In this document: piece after piece, positions 25,597-34,439 of the stretch
How the letters are laid out: each line of letters begins with the position of its first letter
Position numbering within the stretch: the first letter of the stretch is position 1
Source of the DNA: Streptomyces liangshanensis
Lineage (GTDB): Bacteria; Actinomycetota; Actinomycetes; Streptomycetales; Streptomycetaceae
Length of the DNA: 64,000 bases
NCBI RefSeq assembly: GCF_011694815.1
Contig: NZ_CP050177.1
Span: 3,286,001 to 3,350,000 of the forward strand
Direction of reading: 5' to 3'
The notes under the pieces: generated by a model
The model's database searches: none
The model's input: only the letters and a program-made list of their open reading frames with translations
What the model was told of the DNA's origin: nothing
Made by a program: the position numbers and the translations under genes

Positions 25597-26178
25597 TCAG
25601 AAGACGTACGGATCCCCGGTCGCCGGTGCCAGCACGCGGTGGCGGTTGTTCTCCGGGTTACGGTCGCTCGCGCCGCCGTTCCACGCCGTGTCGACGTCCA
25701 CGACCACCTCGGCCGGCGTACCGAGCGTCCTGAGGTCGAGCGCGACGCCCCGCGCCCGTCCGCCCGCGCGCAGTTCGCCCGTACGGCACAGCACGGTCCT
25801 GTCCCCGCCCCACAGACAGGCGGGCGGCACCTCCTGGCCGGGCGCCAGCGGCACCGAGAAGTCCAGCCGCACCGTCGCGTCCGGCAGCCCCGACGGGCCG
25901 TGGTTCTCGGACCCGACCCAGACGTGCAACTGCCCGTCCCTCAACACCACCTGCCCGTGATGGGCCAGGTCGGCCTCGGGCGCGATCGGCGCGGGCGCGG
26001 CGGCCCCCGCCGTACCCGGCGCACCGGTCCCCGCCGTACGCGTACCCGTACCGGCACCCGTGTCCGTACCCGTACCCATATCAGGAGCCGGCGCGACCGC
26101 CGTACCGGAACCCGCACCCATCACCACCGCCGTGACGGCGGACACGACCACCAGGAGCGACCTACGCATGACACTCAT
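25597..26178 (-). CDS. Secreted protein of unknown function with threonine-glycine repeats
   Basis: A 193-residue exported protein without a recognised family. It has a signal peptide (RRSLLVVVSAVTAVVMGAG), a low-complexity linker (MGTGTDTGAGTGTRTAGTG) encoded by alternating GTACCC-type repeats, and a beta-rich C-terminal domain of about 120 residues (HVWVGSENHGPSGLPDATVRLDFSVPLAP). The last part holds a Cys pair (ACLWGG ... LCRTGEL) and NPENNRHRV. The SENHGPSGLPDATV stretch resembles DUF11/CARDB-like extracellular Ig folds, suggesting a small adhesin-like or cell-surface role. It converges with the Mut7-C gene and is divergent from the SDR gene. Confidence 0.65.
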   Translation of the reverse strand: MSVMRRSLLVVVSAVTAVVMGAGSGTAVAPAPDMGTGTDTGAGTGTRTAGTGAPGTAGAAAPAPIAPEADLAHHGQVVLRDGQLHVWVGSENHGPSGLPDATVRLDFSVPLAPGQEVPPACLWGGDRTVLCRTGELRAGGRARGVALDLRTLGTPAEVVVDVDTAWNGGASDRNPENNRHRVLAPATGDPYVF

Positions 26179-26369
26179 GGCGCGAACATAATCATCATCA
26201 CACCGCGATCCTGACCAACCGTCAGCCCGGCGCGCCCCCGGTCACCCGCGTGGCAGGCCGCCCCGCCCCACCGCGACCGCGGTCCCGCCCTGCCCCACCG
26301 CCCCCGGGAGGGCGCCCGGGGCCCGCCTATCCTGGGGTCCTGTCGCTCACACGCACGAAGGGTTACGCC

Positions 26370-27146
26370 ATGACCGCCCCGGAGACCACCCGCACCGCCG
26401 TCATCACCGGAGCGAGCAGCGGCATCGGCGCCGCCACCGCGCGGCAGCTCGCCGCCGCCGGGTACCACGTGGTCGTCACGGCCCGCCGCAAGGACCGGAT
26501 CGAGGCCCTCGCCGAGGAGCTCACCGCCGCCGGGCACCGCGCCACGGCCCACGCCCTGGACGTCACCGACCGCGCCGCCGTCGACGCCTTCGCCGCGGAC
26601 CTCACCGCCCGGGGCCCGGTCGACGTACTCGTCAACAACGCCGGGGGCGCCCTCGGCGCCGACCCCGTGGCCACCGGCGACCCGGCGGAGTGGCGCCAGA
26701 TGTTCGAGACGAACGTCCTCGGCACCCTCCACGTGACCCAGGCCCTCCTGCCCGCCCTCACCGCGACCGGCGACGGCACGGTGGTCGTCCTCTCCTCCAC
26801 CGCCGGCCTCGCCACGTACGAGGGCGGCGCGGGCTACGTCGCCGCCAAGCACGGCGCGCACGTCCTCGCCGAGACACTCCGCCTGGAGATCGTCGGCACC
26901 CCGGTCCGGGTCATCGAGATCGCGCCGGGCATGGTCAGGACCGAGGGCTTCGCCACGACCCGCTTCCACGGCGACGAGGAAAGGGCGGCCAAGGTGTACG
27001 AGGGGGTCGCGGAACCCCTCACGGCGGACGACGTGGCCGACACGATCACCTGGGCCGTCACCCGCCCCAGCCACGTCAACATCGACCTCCTGGTGGTCCG
27101 CCCCCGCGCCCAGGCATCGAACCAGAAGGTCCACCGCGAACTGTGA
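26370..27146 (+). CDS. SDR family NAD(P)-dependent oxidoreductase
   Basis: A 258-residue classical short-chain dehydrogenase: TAVITGASSGIGAATARQLA (TGxxxGIG cofactor loop), DVLVNNAGGALG (NNAG), VVLSSTAGLATYEGGAGYVAAKHG (Ser, Tyr and Lys catalytic residues) and EIAPGMVRTEGFA. The Arg-Arg-Lys after the second strand (VVVTARRKDR) suggests NADPH preference. It resembles serine/3-hydroxy-acid dehydrogenases of the YdfG type, including the C-terminal NIDLLVVRPRAQ. The ATG at 26370 gives the usual N-terminus. It stands alone, convergent with rtcB. Confidence 0.92.
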   Translation: MTAPETTRTAVITGASSGIGAATARQLAAAGYHVVVTARRKDRIEALAEELTAAGHRATAHALDVTDRAAVDAFAADLTARGPVDVLVNNAGGALGADPVATGDPAEWRQMFETNVLGTLHVTQALLPALTATGDGTVVVLSSTAGLATYEGGAGYVAAKHGAHVLAETLRLEIVGTPVRVIEIAPGMVRTEGFATTRFHGDEERAAKVYEGVAEPLTADDVADTITWAVTRPSHVNIDLLVVRPRAQASNQKVHREL

Positions 27147-27229
27147 CGCAGGCGGGAAGCGACGGGAGCGGCGGCGGGGCACGTCCAGGACCGCCCGCGC
27201 GAACGGGTCGCGGCCCCGGCCGCACCCGC

Positions 27230-28423
27230 TCACCCCTTGACGCAGATGACCTGCTTCAACTTCGCGACGACCTCGACCAGGTCGCGCTGCTGCTCGATGA
27301 CCTGCTCGATCGGCTTGTACGCCGAAGGGATCTCGTCCACCACACCGGAATCCTTGCGGCATTCCACGCCCCGCGTCTGGTCCTCCAGATCCCGGGTCGT
27401 GAATCGGCGCTTCGCCGCGTTCCGGCTCATCCGCCGGCCCGCGCCGTGCGACGCCGAATTGAACGCCTTCTCGTTCCCCAGCCCCTTCACGATGTACGAG
27501 CCGGTCCCCATCGACCCCGGAATGATGCCGAAGTCGCCGCTTCCCGCCCGGATCGCGCCCTTCCGCGTCACCAGAAGGTCCATTCCGTCGTAGCGCTCCT
27601 CGGACACGTAGTTGTGGTGGCAGGAAATGACCTCGCCGAAGGTCACGTTCGCCTTCCTGAATTCACGGCGTATCACGTCCTGCGAGAGCGACATCATGAT
27701 CGCCCGGTTGTACTTCGCGTACTCCTGGGCCCAGAACAGATCGTTCCGGTACGCCGCCATCTGCGGCGTGTCGGCGATGAAGACCGCCAGGTCGCGGTCG
27801 ACCAGGCCCTGGTTGTGCGGGAGCTGGTGGGCCTGTCCGATGTGATGGTCCGCCAGCTCCTTGCCGATGTTGCGGGAGCCCGAGTGCAACATGATCCAGA
27901 CCGAATCGGACGTATCGATGCAAAGTTCCCAGAAGTGATTCCCCGCGCCCAGCGTCCCCATCTGCCTCACCGCCCGTTCCTGACGGAACTTGACCGCTTC
28001 CGCGATCCCCTCGAACCGGTCCCAGAACGCGTCGAACCGCGCCGCCGGGAATCCGTCCAGCCCGCCCGGGTCCACCGCGTCGTCGTGCATCCCGCGGCCC
28101 ACCGGGATCGCCTGCTCGATCTTGCCGCGCAGCCGCGAGAGGTCGCCCGGCAGGTCGTTCGCCGTGAGGGACGTCTTCACCGCCGACATGCCGCAGCCGA
28201 TGTCCACGCCCACCGCCGCCGGGCACACCGCGCCCTGCATCGCGATCACCGAACCGACCGTCGCGCCCTTGCCGTAGTGCACGTCCGGCATCACGGCCAG
28301 GCCCCTGATCCAGGGCAGCGTCGCGACGTTCCGCAACTGCTGCATCGCGACGTCCTCGACGCTCGTCGGGTCCGCCCACATGCGGATCGGGACGTTCTCG
28401 CCCGGTACCTCTACGTACGACAT
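27230..28423 (-). CDS. rtcB: RtcB RNA ligase
   Basis: A 397-residue RNA-splicing ligase that joins 2',3'-cyclic phosphate (or 3'-phosphate) and 5'-OH RNA ends using GTP and Mn2+. Landmarks: MPDVHYGKGATVGSVIAM, VGVDIGCGMSAVKTSL (metal Cys and Asp), TLGAGNHFWEL, LHSGSRNIGKELADHH, ISCHHNYV, and the guanylylation region NSASHGAGRRMSRNAAKRRF with the nucleophilic His near the Cys-containing C-terminus. The ATG at 28423 has GAGGAATT directly upstream. No archease or RtcA gene is adjacent. It would act in RNA repair. It is divergent from the lipoprotein at 28739. Confidence 0.96.
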   Translation of the reverse strand: MSYVEVPGENVPIRMWADPTSVEDVAMQQLRNVATLPWIRGLAVMPDVHYGKGATVGSVIAMQGAVCPAAVGVDIGCGMSAVKTSLTANDLPGDLSRLRGKIEQAIPVGRGMHDDAVDPGGLDGFPAARFDAFWDRFEGIAEAVKFRQERAVRQMGTLGAGNHFWELCIDTSDSVWIMLHSGSRNIGKELADHHIGQAHQLPHNQGLVDRDLAVFIADTPQMAAYRNDLFWAQEYAKYNRAIMMSLSQDVIRREFRKANVTFGEVISCHHNYVSEERYDGMDLLVTRKGAIRAGSGDFGIIPGSMGTGSYIVKGLGNEKAFNSASHGAGRRMSRNAAKRRFTTRDLEDQTRGVECRKDSGVVDEIPSAYKPIEQVIEQQRDLVEVVAKLKQVICVKG

Positions 28424-28738
28424 AATTCCTCGATCCCCCGAAAAGTCAGAAAGCGCAAAAACCGGAACCGCGGCAGTCAAAAGACCCACCCGACCAGCAT
28501 CGACGGCGGCGCGTGCGATACACATTGTGTCCATCGACCGTCAGGCGGCGGCAAACTGTTTTCGTACGGCTCCCGCGCGCGACCACGTGCGGGAACCCGC
28601 GCGGGACGCCCGGGCAGAACAGCAGACCAGCAGACCAGCGGGACACCCGCCCAGCACCCGCCCCACAGCAAGCACCCCCTTCACAGCACCTCGTGCGGCA
28701 GCTCGTGCAGCACCTCGTACAGAACGGAGCCCGGGACC
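28424..28738. other. Divergent intergenic region between rtcB and a lipoprotein gene
   Basis: No gene is supported in these 315 bp. On the minus strand TTGACT (28480-28475) is a possible -35 for rtcB, but the hexamer 17 nt downstream (TGCGCT) is a poor -10. Small direct repeats (CAGCAGACCAGCAGACCAG and GCAGCTCGTGCAGCACCTCGT-like) occur near 28616 and 28690. GGAG at 28725-28728 serves the lipoprotein. Confidence 0.5.
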
Positions 28739-29608
28739 GTGCAGCGAAACGCGCGAAAGGCGTACGTACCCGGCCTGGTGGCGCTCCTCGTGGCGGTGGC
28801 CGCCGGCTGTACCGGCGCCGGGGACGGCGGCGGTTCCCCGACCGACCCCAAGCCGGGCGGCTCCACCCCAATCGCCTCGCCGGGCAAGTACCGCACGCTC
28901 CGCGAGCCCTGCGGGTCCGTGTCGCGCGCCACGCTCCAGGACCTGCTGCCCACCACGCCGGGCCTCGCCGAGGAGCAGTTGGAGAAGATCTACCGCGGCA
29001 CGTCCGCCGTGACGTACGACACGGACCGCCGCGTCGGGTGCAGTTGGAAGGCCGACTCCCCGGACGCCTCCCACCAGCTGGTCATCGACGTCGAGCGGGT
29101 GGTGTCGTACGACCCCGCCGTGAGCGACGACGACCGCGCGCAGGAGGTCTACTCGCGCAAGGAGGAGGCGGCGGAGCTGCCCGCTCCCGGCGGCACGGGC
29201 TCCCCGTCCCCGGAGGGGTCCTCCTCGGGCGGCGCCTCGCCGTCCGCGGGGTCGACCGCCTCCGGCGCGACCACCCAGACGGTCTCCCCGTCGGCCACCA
29301 CCACGCCCACCGCCGGCTCCACCGGCCCGTCCGGGACCCCGGGCGCGCCCGACGCGACCACCGAGGGACTGGAACCGCGGGTCCTGGACGGTCTCGGCGA
29401 CGCGGCGTTCCTCGACGACGTCGTCGCCCGCTCCGGGGCGGCCGCGCGGAACCGTACCGTCAGCGTGGTGTTCCGCACATCGAACGTCATCGTGACCGTC
29501 CAGTACACCGAGCAGCCGGCCCGCCCCACCGACGTCCCCGACAGCGCGCAACTCCAGGAAAAGGCACGTGGCCTGGCCCGGAGGCTGGCCGACCAGATGA
29601 ACGAGTAG
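28739..29608 (+). CDS. DUF3558-like lipoprotein (first of a tandem pair)
   Basis: A 289-residue putative lipoprotein. The GTG at 28739 has GGAG about 10 bp upstream and starts a lipoprotein signal with lipobox VAVAAGC. The mature part has KYRTLREPCGSVSRATLQDLLPTT, GCSWKADSPDASHQLVIDVERVVSYD, a long Ser/Thr/Gly/Pro linker (about 150-210) and a C-terminal beta-rich end with VVFRTSNVIVTVQYTEQP. This follows the DUF3558-type pattern of secreted actinobacterial lipoproteins, whose function is unknown. The protein encoded next at 29824 is a clear paralogue (YSTLPDSCDTISRATVDSLVP), so the pair arose by tandem duplication; this copy has gained the linker insertion. Confidence 0.75.
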   Translation: MQRNARKAYVPGLVALLVAVAAGCTGAGDGGGSPTDPKPGGSTPIASPGKYRTLREPCGSVSRATLQDLLPTTPGLAEEQLEKIYRGTSAVTYDTDRRVGCSWKADSPDASHQLVIDVERVVSYDPAVSDDDRAQEVYSRKEEAAELPAPGGTGSPSPEGSSSGGASPSAGSTASGATTQTVSPSATTTPTAGSTGPSGTPGAPDATTEGLEPRVLDGLGDAAFLDDVVARSGAAARNRTVSVVFRTSNVIVTVQYTEQPARPTDVPDSAQLQEKARGLARRLADQMNE

Positions 29609-29701
29609 CGGGTCCCGGGGCCGCCGGCCGGGCCGCGCGGGTGACGGATGTCCTCCCGGTGCGGGGGCCACGGACACGGCGCGGCGGTTAACGTGGCCGA
29701 T

Positions 29702-29794
29702 CGGACCGTACGACCGGCGGACCGTACGACCGACCGACGGTCCGTACGGACCGTACGGAACGCACGACCGACCGACGGACCACCCGACCGACCC
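29702..29794. repeat. Imperfect CGTACGACCGACCGACGG repeat tract between paralogous lipoprotein genes
   Basis: About 90 bp built from CCGTACGG/CCGTACGAC and CGACCGAC units, including GGTCCGTACGGACC, an inverted repeat. It fills the gap between the tandem DUF3558-like genes and ends just before the second gene's ribosome site (AAGGA). It may be slippage-prone sequence left by the gene duplication, or it may carry an operator. Confidence 0.75.
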
Positions 29795-29823
29795 TGGCCG
29801 CCCCAAGGAACACTGAAGGAACC

Positions 29824-30624
29824 ATGCGCCGATCAGCCTCGCGACTCACCCGCATACTCGCCTGCGCCGCCGTCCCGGTGATGCTCGTCGTCGCCGGCTG
29901 CTCGTCCGGCTCCGACGACAAGAGCGACGCGGACACCTCCAGCGCCCCCGCGCCGAAGGCGTCCGCCACGGTCGCGCCGGCGAAGTACAGCACCCTGCCG
30001 GACTCGTGCGACACGATCAGCCGCGCCACGGTCGACTCGCTGGTGCCGAAGGCGAAGGTCAAGAGCGGTACGGCGGGCAAGTCGAGCGACATCGCGGCGC
30101 GGAGCAGCTGCTCCTGGAACGGCCTGGAGGACAAGGGCGTCAAGGGGTCGCAGTACCGCTGGCTGGACGTCTCCCTGATGCGGTACGACTCCGACGTCAC
30201 GCTCGGCACGGGTGACAAGCGCGCCGCCGCGCAGTTCACCAAGGAGGTCGCGGCGTCGTCGTCCACGGACGGTGCCGAGTCGGTCAAGGCGGCCCCGTCG
30301 ACCGATGTCGGCGACCAGGCGACGGTGATCACGTACACGCTGAAGAAGACGGGCGTGAACTTCGGGTACGTCACGGTCGTGGCGCGCACGGAGAACGTCG
30401 TCATCACGCTCACGTACAACGGCGCGGGCTACGCGGGCGCGAAGTCCCCGGGCAGCGCGGACCTGACGAAGGACGCGGTGTCGGCGGCCCAGGGTGTGGT
30501 GACGGAGGTCGCCACGGCGGGTACGGGGCAGTCGTCGGACTCCGGTTCCGCGGATGGCGGTTCGCCGTCGGAGAAGTCCTCCCCCTCGGGCAAGTCCTCC
30601 CCGTCGGCGAGCGCGAAGTCCTGA
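29824..30624 (+). CDS. DUF3558-like lipoprotein (second of a tandem pair)
   Basis: A 266-residue lipoprotein with a typical signal (RLTRILACAAVPVMLVVAGC, lipid-modified Cys about residue 25). The core has KYSTLPDSCDTISRATVDSLVP, SSCSWNGLEDKGVKGSQYRWLDVSL and GVNFGYVTVVARTENVVITLTY, matching its upstream paralogue position by position, including the two cysteines that could pair. The C-terminus is a flexible Ser/Gly/Lys tail (SEKSSPSGKSSPSASAKS). AAGGAACACTGAAGGAACC precedes the ATG. No function is known for the family; it could be a ligand-binding surface protein. A perfect palindrome (AGGCGGCGCGCCGCCT) follows the stop and may terminate transcription. Confidence 0.8.
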   Translation: MRRSASRLTRILACAAVPVMLVVAGCSSGSDDKSDADTSSAPAPKASATVAPAKYSTLPDSCDTISRATVDSLVPKAKVKSGTAGKSSDIAARSSCSWNGLEDKGVKGSQYRWLDVSLMRYDSDVTLGTGDKRAAAQFTKEVAASSSTDGAESVKAAPSTDVGDQATVITYTLKKTGVNFGYVTVVARTENVVITLTYNGAGYAGAKSPGSADLTKDAVSAAQGVVTEVATAGTGQSSDSGSADGGSPSEKSSPSGKSSPSASAKS

Positions 30625-30858
30625 GGCGGCGCGCCGCCTAAAACGGTTTGACATCGTTTCGCGGTCGCTCCGCGCCGTTATCTCCCCATTTCCGTGGAGC
30701 CCGGCCCTTACCGGACGGCCAGGCTCCACGCCACGCGCCACGCCGTCCGCACACATGTGCCAGGCTGTGCCCCGCCAGACGTCGAAGTCCCCGCGCGGTC
30801 CGTGTGACCGCCGCCGGGGGCGGCAAGCCACGGGGCCGAGTTCGGGAGGGGATCGCGG

Positions 30859-32454
30859 GTGGCCGCGATGCAGCTGACACGCACGCACCGGATACTCATC
30901 GGGGTGGTCGTCGCCGGAGCGGTCGTCATCGCCGCGATCGGTTTCGCGGGGTCGTACGCCGCCGTGCGCGAACTCGCCGAGGAGAAGGGCTTCGGGAAGT
31001 TCTCGCTGGTCTTCCCGATCGGCATCGACGCGGGCATCTGCGTCCTGCTCTCGCTCGACCTGCTCCTCACGTGGATCCGCATCCCCTTCCCGCTGCTGCG
31101 CCAGGCGGCCTGGATCCTGACCGCGGCCACCATCGCCTTCAACGGCGCCGCGGCCTGGCCCGACCCGCTGGGTGTCGGGATGCACGCGGTGATCCCGCTG
31201 CTGTTCATCGTCGCCGTCGAGGCGGCGCGGCACGCGGTCGGCCGGATCGCCGACATCACGGCCGACAAGCACATGGAGGGCGTGCGGCTGACCCGCTGGC
31301 TGCTTTCCCCCATACCGACGTTCATGCTGTGGCGCCGGATGAAGCTGTGGGAGCTGCGTTCGTACGAGCAGGTCATCAAGCTCGAACAGGACCGGCTCAT
31401 CTACCAGTCGCGTCTCCAGGCGCGGTTCGGCCGCGGGTGGAAGCGCAAGGCGCCGATCGAGTCGCTGATGCCGCTGCGGCTGGCGAAGTACGGTGTGCCG
31501 CTCGCGGACACCGCGCCGGCGGGCCTGGCGGCGGCCGGGATCGAGCCGATGCTGCTGCCGCCCGCGCCCCGGCCGGCGGAACTCCCGCAGGGGCAGGGCG
31601 AGCCGGCCGCGGACGTGGTGCAGGCCGGACCGCCGCAGGCGCAACTCCCGCCCCAGGCACAGCTGCCCGGCCAGGCGCAGCTTCCGGGTCAGGTCCAGGC
31701 CCAACCCCAGCCCCAGCCCCAACCCCAGACGCAGCAGCAGACCCAGCCTCAGGCCCCGCTCCAGCCGCAGGCCCAACTCCCGAACCAGGCGCAGGGCCAG
31801 ACCCCGCCGCAGGTCCAGGCCCAGGCCCAGCAGCAGCCCCACCCGCAACACCCCCAGCAGCCCCAGCAGCAGCCGCAGCACCCCCAGCAAGCCAACCCCC
31901 AGGAGCCGCAAGGCCCGCAGGAGCACCCCGAGGCCATCGCCGCCCAGGCGGAGCAGGCCGAGCAGGCGGCCGCCCCGGTCAGCCCGTGGTTCGCGGCGCC
32001 GCTGGTCCCGGACGGCCCGTACGAGGGGTCGTACAACCCGGCGTACGCGGACGAGCCCGAGTCCCCCCAGGTGATGATCCCGTCGGGTCCCGGCCGCAGC
32101 CGCCCGCTCGGCGGCGTACCGGGCCAACCGCTCGGCTCCGGCGCCCCGTTCGTACCGGACCCGGCCACGGACGACCTGCCCGACGCGATGGTCCAGGAGC
32201 AGCACGAGGAGCAGCCCGCTCCCACCCTGCCCGAGGGCATGTCCCGCGAGGAGGCGTACTTCGCGGCCTTCCGGCGGTACGTCAGGGAGAACGAGCACAT
32301 GCCCAACCCCAGGCAGTTCTCGCTCTACTTGATGGACCTGTACGGGGTCCAGGGGCGCAACGGCGGCCCGCTCAACGAGGGTTCGCTGAAGAAGTACCTG
32401 AACGAGTTCCCGCACCGCTACGAGGAAGAGTTCGACGCGGAGCACATCGCCTGA
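30859..32454 (+). CDS. DUF2637 membrane protein with Pro/Gln-rich linker
   Basis: A 531-residue protein. Residues about 10-125 form a DUF2637-type membrane domain with four helices (ILIGVVVAGAVVIAAIGFAGS, LVFPIGIDAGICVLLSLDLLL, AAWILTAATIAFNGAAAW, AVIPLLFIVAVEAARHAV). A basic cytoplasmic region follows (WRRMKLWELRSYEQVIKLEQDR). Residues about 235-375 are a Pro/Gln repeat region, and a conserved C-terminal segment has RRYVRENEHMPNPRQFSLYLMDLYG. DUF2637 proteins resemble SpdB-type spread proteins of Streptomyces conjugative plasmids, but chromosomal copies are common and uncharacterised. The GTG at 30859 has GGGAGG upstream; an ATG three codons later is possible. Confidence 0.8.
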   Translation: MAAMQLTRTHRILIGVVVAGAVVIAAIGFAGSYAAVRELAEEKGFGKFSLVFPIGIDAGICVLLSLDLLLTWIRIPFPLLRQAAWILTAATIAFNGAAAWPDPLGVGMHAVIPLLFIVAVEAARHAVGRIADITADKHMEGVRLTRWLLSPIPTFMLWRRMKLWELRSYEQVIKLEQDRLIYQSRLQARFGRGWKRKAPIESLMPLRLAKYGVPLADTAPAGLAAAGIEPMLLPPAPRPAELPQGQGEPAADVVQAGPPQAQLPPQAQLPGQAQLPGQVQAQPQPQPQPQTQQQTQPQAPLQPQAQLPNQAQGQTPPQVQAQAQQQPHPQHPQQPQQQPQHPQQANPQEPQGPQEHPEAIAAQAEQAEQAAAPVSPWFAAPLVPDGPYEGSYNPAYADEPESPQVMIPSGPGRSRPLGGVPGQPLGSGAPFVPDPATDDLPDAMVQEQHEEQPAPTLPEGMSREEAYFAAFRRYVRENEHMPNPRQFSLYLMDLYGVQGRNGGPLNEGSLKKYLNEFPHRYEEEFDAEHIA

Positions 32455-32490
32455 CCCGCCGTCGTGCGGCAGCCCGATGAGCGAAAAGAA

Positions 32491-32533
32491 GGGGGCCCTG
32501 CCCGGCGGATCGCATCCGCCGGGCAGGGCCCCC
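32491..32533. terminator. Strong bidirectional hairpin terminator between DUF2637 gene and lysS
   Basis: A perfect 20-bp stem (GGGGGCCCTGCCCGGCGGAT) with a 3-nt loop sits between the convergent ends of the two genes. On the minus strand it is followed by TTCTTTTC, so it should terminate lysS efficiently, and it can also act on the plus strand. Confidence 0.9.
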
Positions 32534-32545
32534 TCCCCACGCGCC

Positions 32546-34303
32546 TCAGGCGCCGAGCAGCCTCCGCACCCGGTCCGCCCCCACCGCGAGCAGCAGCGTG
32601 GGCAGCCGCGGCCCGGTGTCGCGCCCGACCAGCAGCCGGTACAGCAGCGCGAAGAACGTGCGCTGCGCGACCTTCAGCTCCGGCGTCGGCTTCGCGTCGG
32701 CCTCCAGGCCCGCGAGGACCTTCGGCACGCCGTACACGAGGGTTGTCAGCCCGTCCAGCGACCAGTGGCTGTCCAGCCCGGCCAGCAGCAGCCGCAGCGA
32801 CTCGGCGGACTGCTCGTCCAGCGAGCCCAGCAGCTCCTTGTCCGGCTCGTCGCGCACGACGGTCCGCGCCTCGGCCGGCACCTGGGTGGTGATCCAGTTC
32901 TCCGCGCGGTCCAGCCGGGGCCGTACCTCGTCCAGCGAGGCCAGCGGCCGGTCCGGGTCCAGCTCGCTGAGGATCCGGACGGTCTGCTCCTCGGCGCCCG
33001 CCGTGATGTCCACGACGGAGGCGAGGGTGCGGTACGGCAGCGGCCTCGCCGTCCTCGGCAGCTCCCCGGCCGCCGTGCCCGTGGCGCGCCCGTACGCGGC
33101 GGCGTCGGCGGGCAGCACGGAACCGTCGGCGACCTTGCGCTCCAGGGCGTCCCACTCGTCGTACAGCCGCTGGATCTCCTGGTCGAAGGCGATCTTGAAG
33201 GACTGGTTGGGGCGGCGGCGCGCGTACAGCCAGCGCAGCAGCGGGGCCTCCATGATCTTCAGGGCGTCGGCCGGGGTCGGCACCCCGCCCTTGCTGGACG
33301 ACATCTTCGCCATCCCCGAGATGCCCACGAAGGCGTACATCGGGCCGATCGGCTGGACGCCGTCGAAGATCTCGCGCACGATCTGGCCGCCGACGACGAA
33401 GGACGAGCCGGGCGAGGAGTGGTCGACGCCCGAGGGTTCGAAGATCACGCCCTCGTACGCCCAGCGCATCGGCCAGTCGACCTTCCAGACGAGCTTGCCG
33501 CGGTTGAACTCGCTGAGCAGGACCGTCTCGGAGAAGCCGCACGCGGTGCAGGTGTACGTCAGCTCGGTCGTGTCGTCGTCGTAGGCGGTGACGGTGGTCA
33601 GGTCCTTGCCGCAGCCGCCGCAGTACGGCTTGTACGGGAAGTAGCCGGCGGACCCGCCGCTGCCGTCGTCCTCCTCCGCCGCGCCGGAGCCCTCGGCGGC
33701 CTCCAGCTCGCCGTCCTCGGGCTTCTTCTGCTGCTGCTTGGCGGAAGTCTTCGCGGTCCCGTCCCCGGCCGCCTTGTCCTTCGTCCGGTACCGGCCGAGG
33801 ATCGCGTCGATGTCGGCGCGGTGCCGCATCGCGTGCAGGATCTGGTCGCGGTACGTCCCGGCCGTGTACTGCTCGGTCTGGCTGATCCCGTCGTACTCGA
33901 TGCCCAGCTCGGCGAGCGAGCCGATCAGGGCGGCCTTGAAGTGCTCGGCCCAGTTCGGGTACTCGGAACCGGCGGGGGCGGGCACCGAGGTCAGCGGCCT
34001 GCCGATGTGCTCGGCCCAGGACGCGTCGATGCCCGGGACGCCGTTCGGCACCTTGCGGTAGCGGTCGTAGTCGTCCCAGGAGATCAGGTGCCTGACCTCG
34101 TACCCCCGGCGGCGGATCTCGTCCGCGACCAGGTGCGGGGTCATGACCTCGCGGAGATTGCCCAGGTGGACGGGGCCCGAGGGGGAGATTCCGGACGCGA
34201 CGACGACGGGTTTCCCAGGCGCACGCCGCTCCGACTCGGCGATGACGTCGTCCGCGAAACGGGAGACCCAGTCGGCCTCGGTGCTCTGAGCCACGATCGG
34301 CAC
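32546..34303 (-). CDS. lysS: Class I lysyl-tRNA synthetase
   Basis: A 585-residue class I aminoacyl-tRNA synthetase that charges tRNA-Lys. The HIGH-like motif is [11 protein letters not shown] and the KMSKS motif is KMSSSKG; a zinc ribbon is visible (YCGGCGKDL ... [10 protein letters not shown]). The class I form is typical of archaea and found in some bacteria including Streptomyces. An acidic and Gln/Ser-rich insertion ([20 protein letters not shown] and following, about 30 residues) precedes the zinc ribbon. The GTG at 34303 gives the usual N-terminus ([19 protein letters not shown]); an ATG at 34327 would add eight unlikely residues. It is divergent from argS, across 136 bp. Confidence 0.96.
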   Translation of the reverse strand: MPIVAQSTEADWVSRFADDVIAESERRAPGKPVVVASGISPSGPVHLGNLREVMTPHLVADEIRRRGYEVRHLISWDDYDRYRKVPNGVPGIDASWAEHIGRPLTSVPAPAGSEYPNWAEHFKAALIGSLAELGIEYDGISQTEQYTAGTYRDQILHAMRHRADIDAILGRYRTKDKAAGDGTAKTSAKQQQKKPEDGELEAAEGSGAAEEDDGSGGSAGYFPYKPYCGGCGKDLTTVTAYDDDTTELTYTCTACGFSETVLLSEFNRGKLVWKVDWPMRWAYEGVIFEPSGVDHSSPGSSFVVGGQIVREIFDGVQPIGPMYAFVGISGMAKMSSSKGGVPTPADALKIMEAPLLRWLYARRRPNQSFKIAFDQEIQRLYDEWDALERKVADGSVLPADAAAYGRATGTAAGELPRTARPLPYRTLASVVDITAGAEEQTVRILSELDPDRPLASLDEVRPRLDRAENWITTQVPAEARTVVRDEPDKELLGSLDEQSAESLRLLLAGLDSHWSLDGLTTLVYGVPKVLAGLEADAKPTPELKVAQRTFFALLYRLLVGRDTGPRLPTLLLAVGADRVRRLLGA

Positions 34304-34439
34304 GTCCTTCTTTCGGCTACGCCCCATAAAAACCGGCGACGGCCATTGTCCCAGGTCCCCGCGACAGAGCGAAAACCGATTGATCGCCCATGGGATACTT
34401 GGGACGACTCCCCGTACCCGACAGGAACGGCTCCCCGCC

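Noticed and set aside
30648..30682. TTGACA ... GTTATC as a promoter before the DUF2637 gene
   Set aside because: Spacing of about 23 bp is too long and the second hexamer is weak.
31600..31930. Regular CAGGCCCAGCCC-type repeat, considered as CRISPR or satellite
   Set aside because: Repeats are in frame, encode Pro/Gln, and lack unique spacers.
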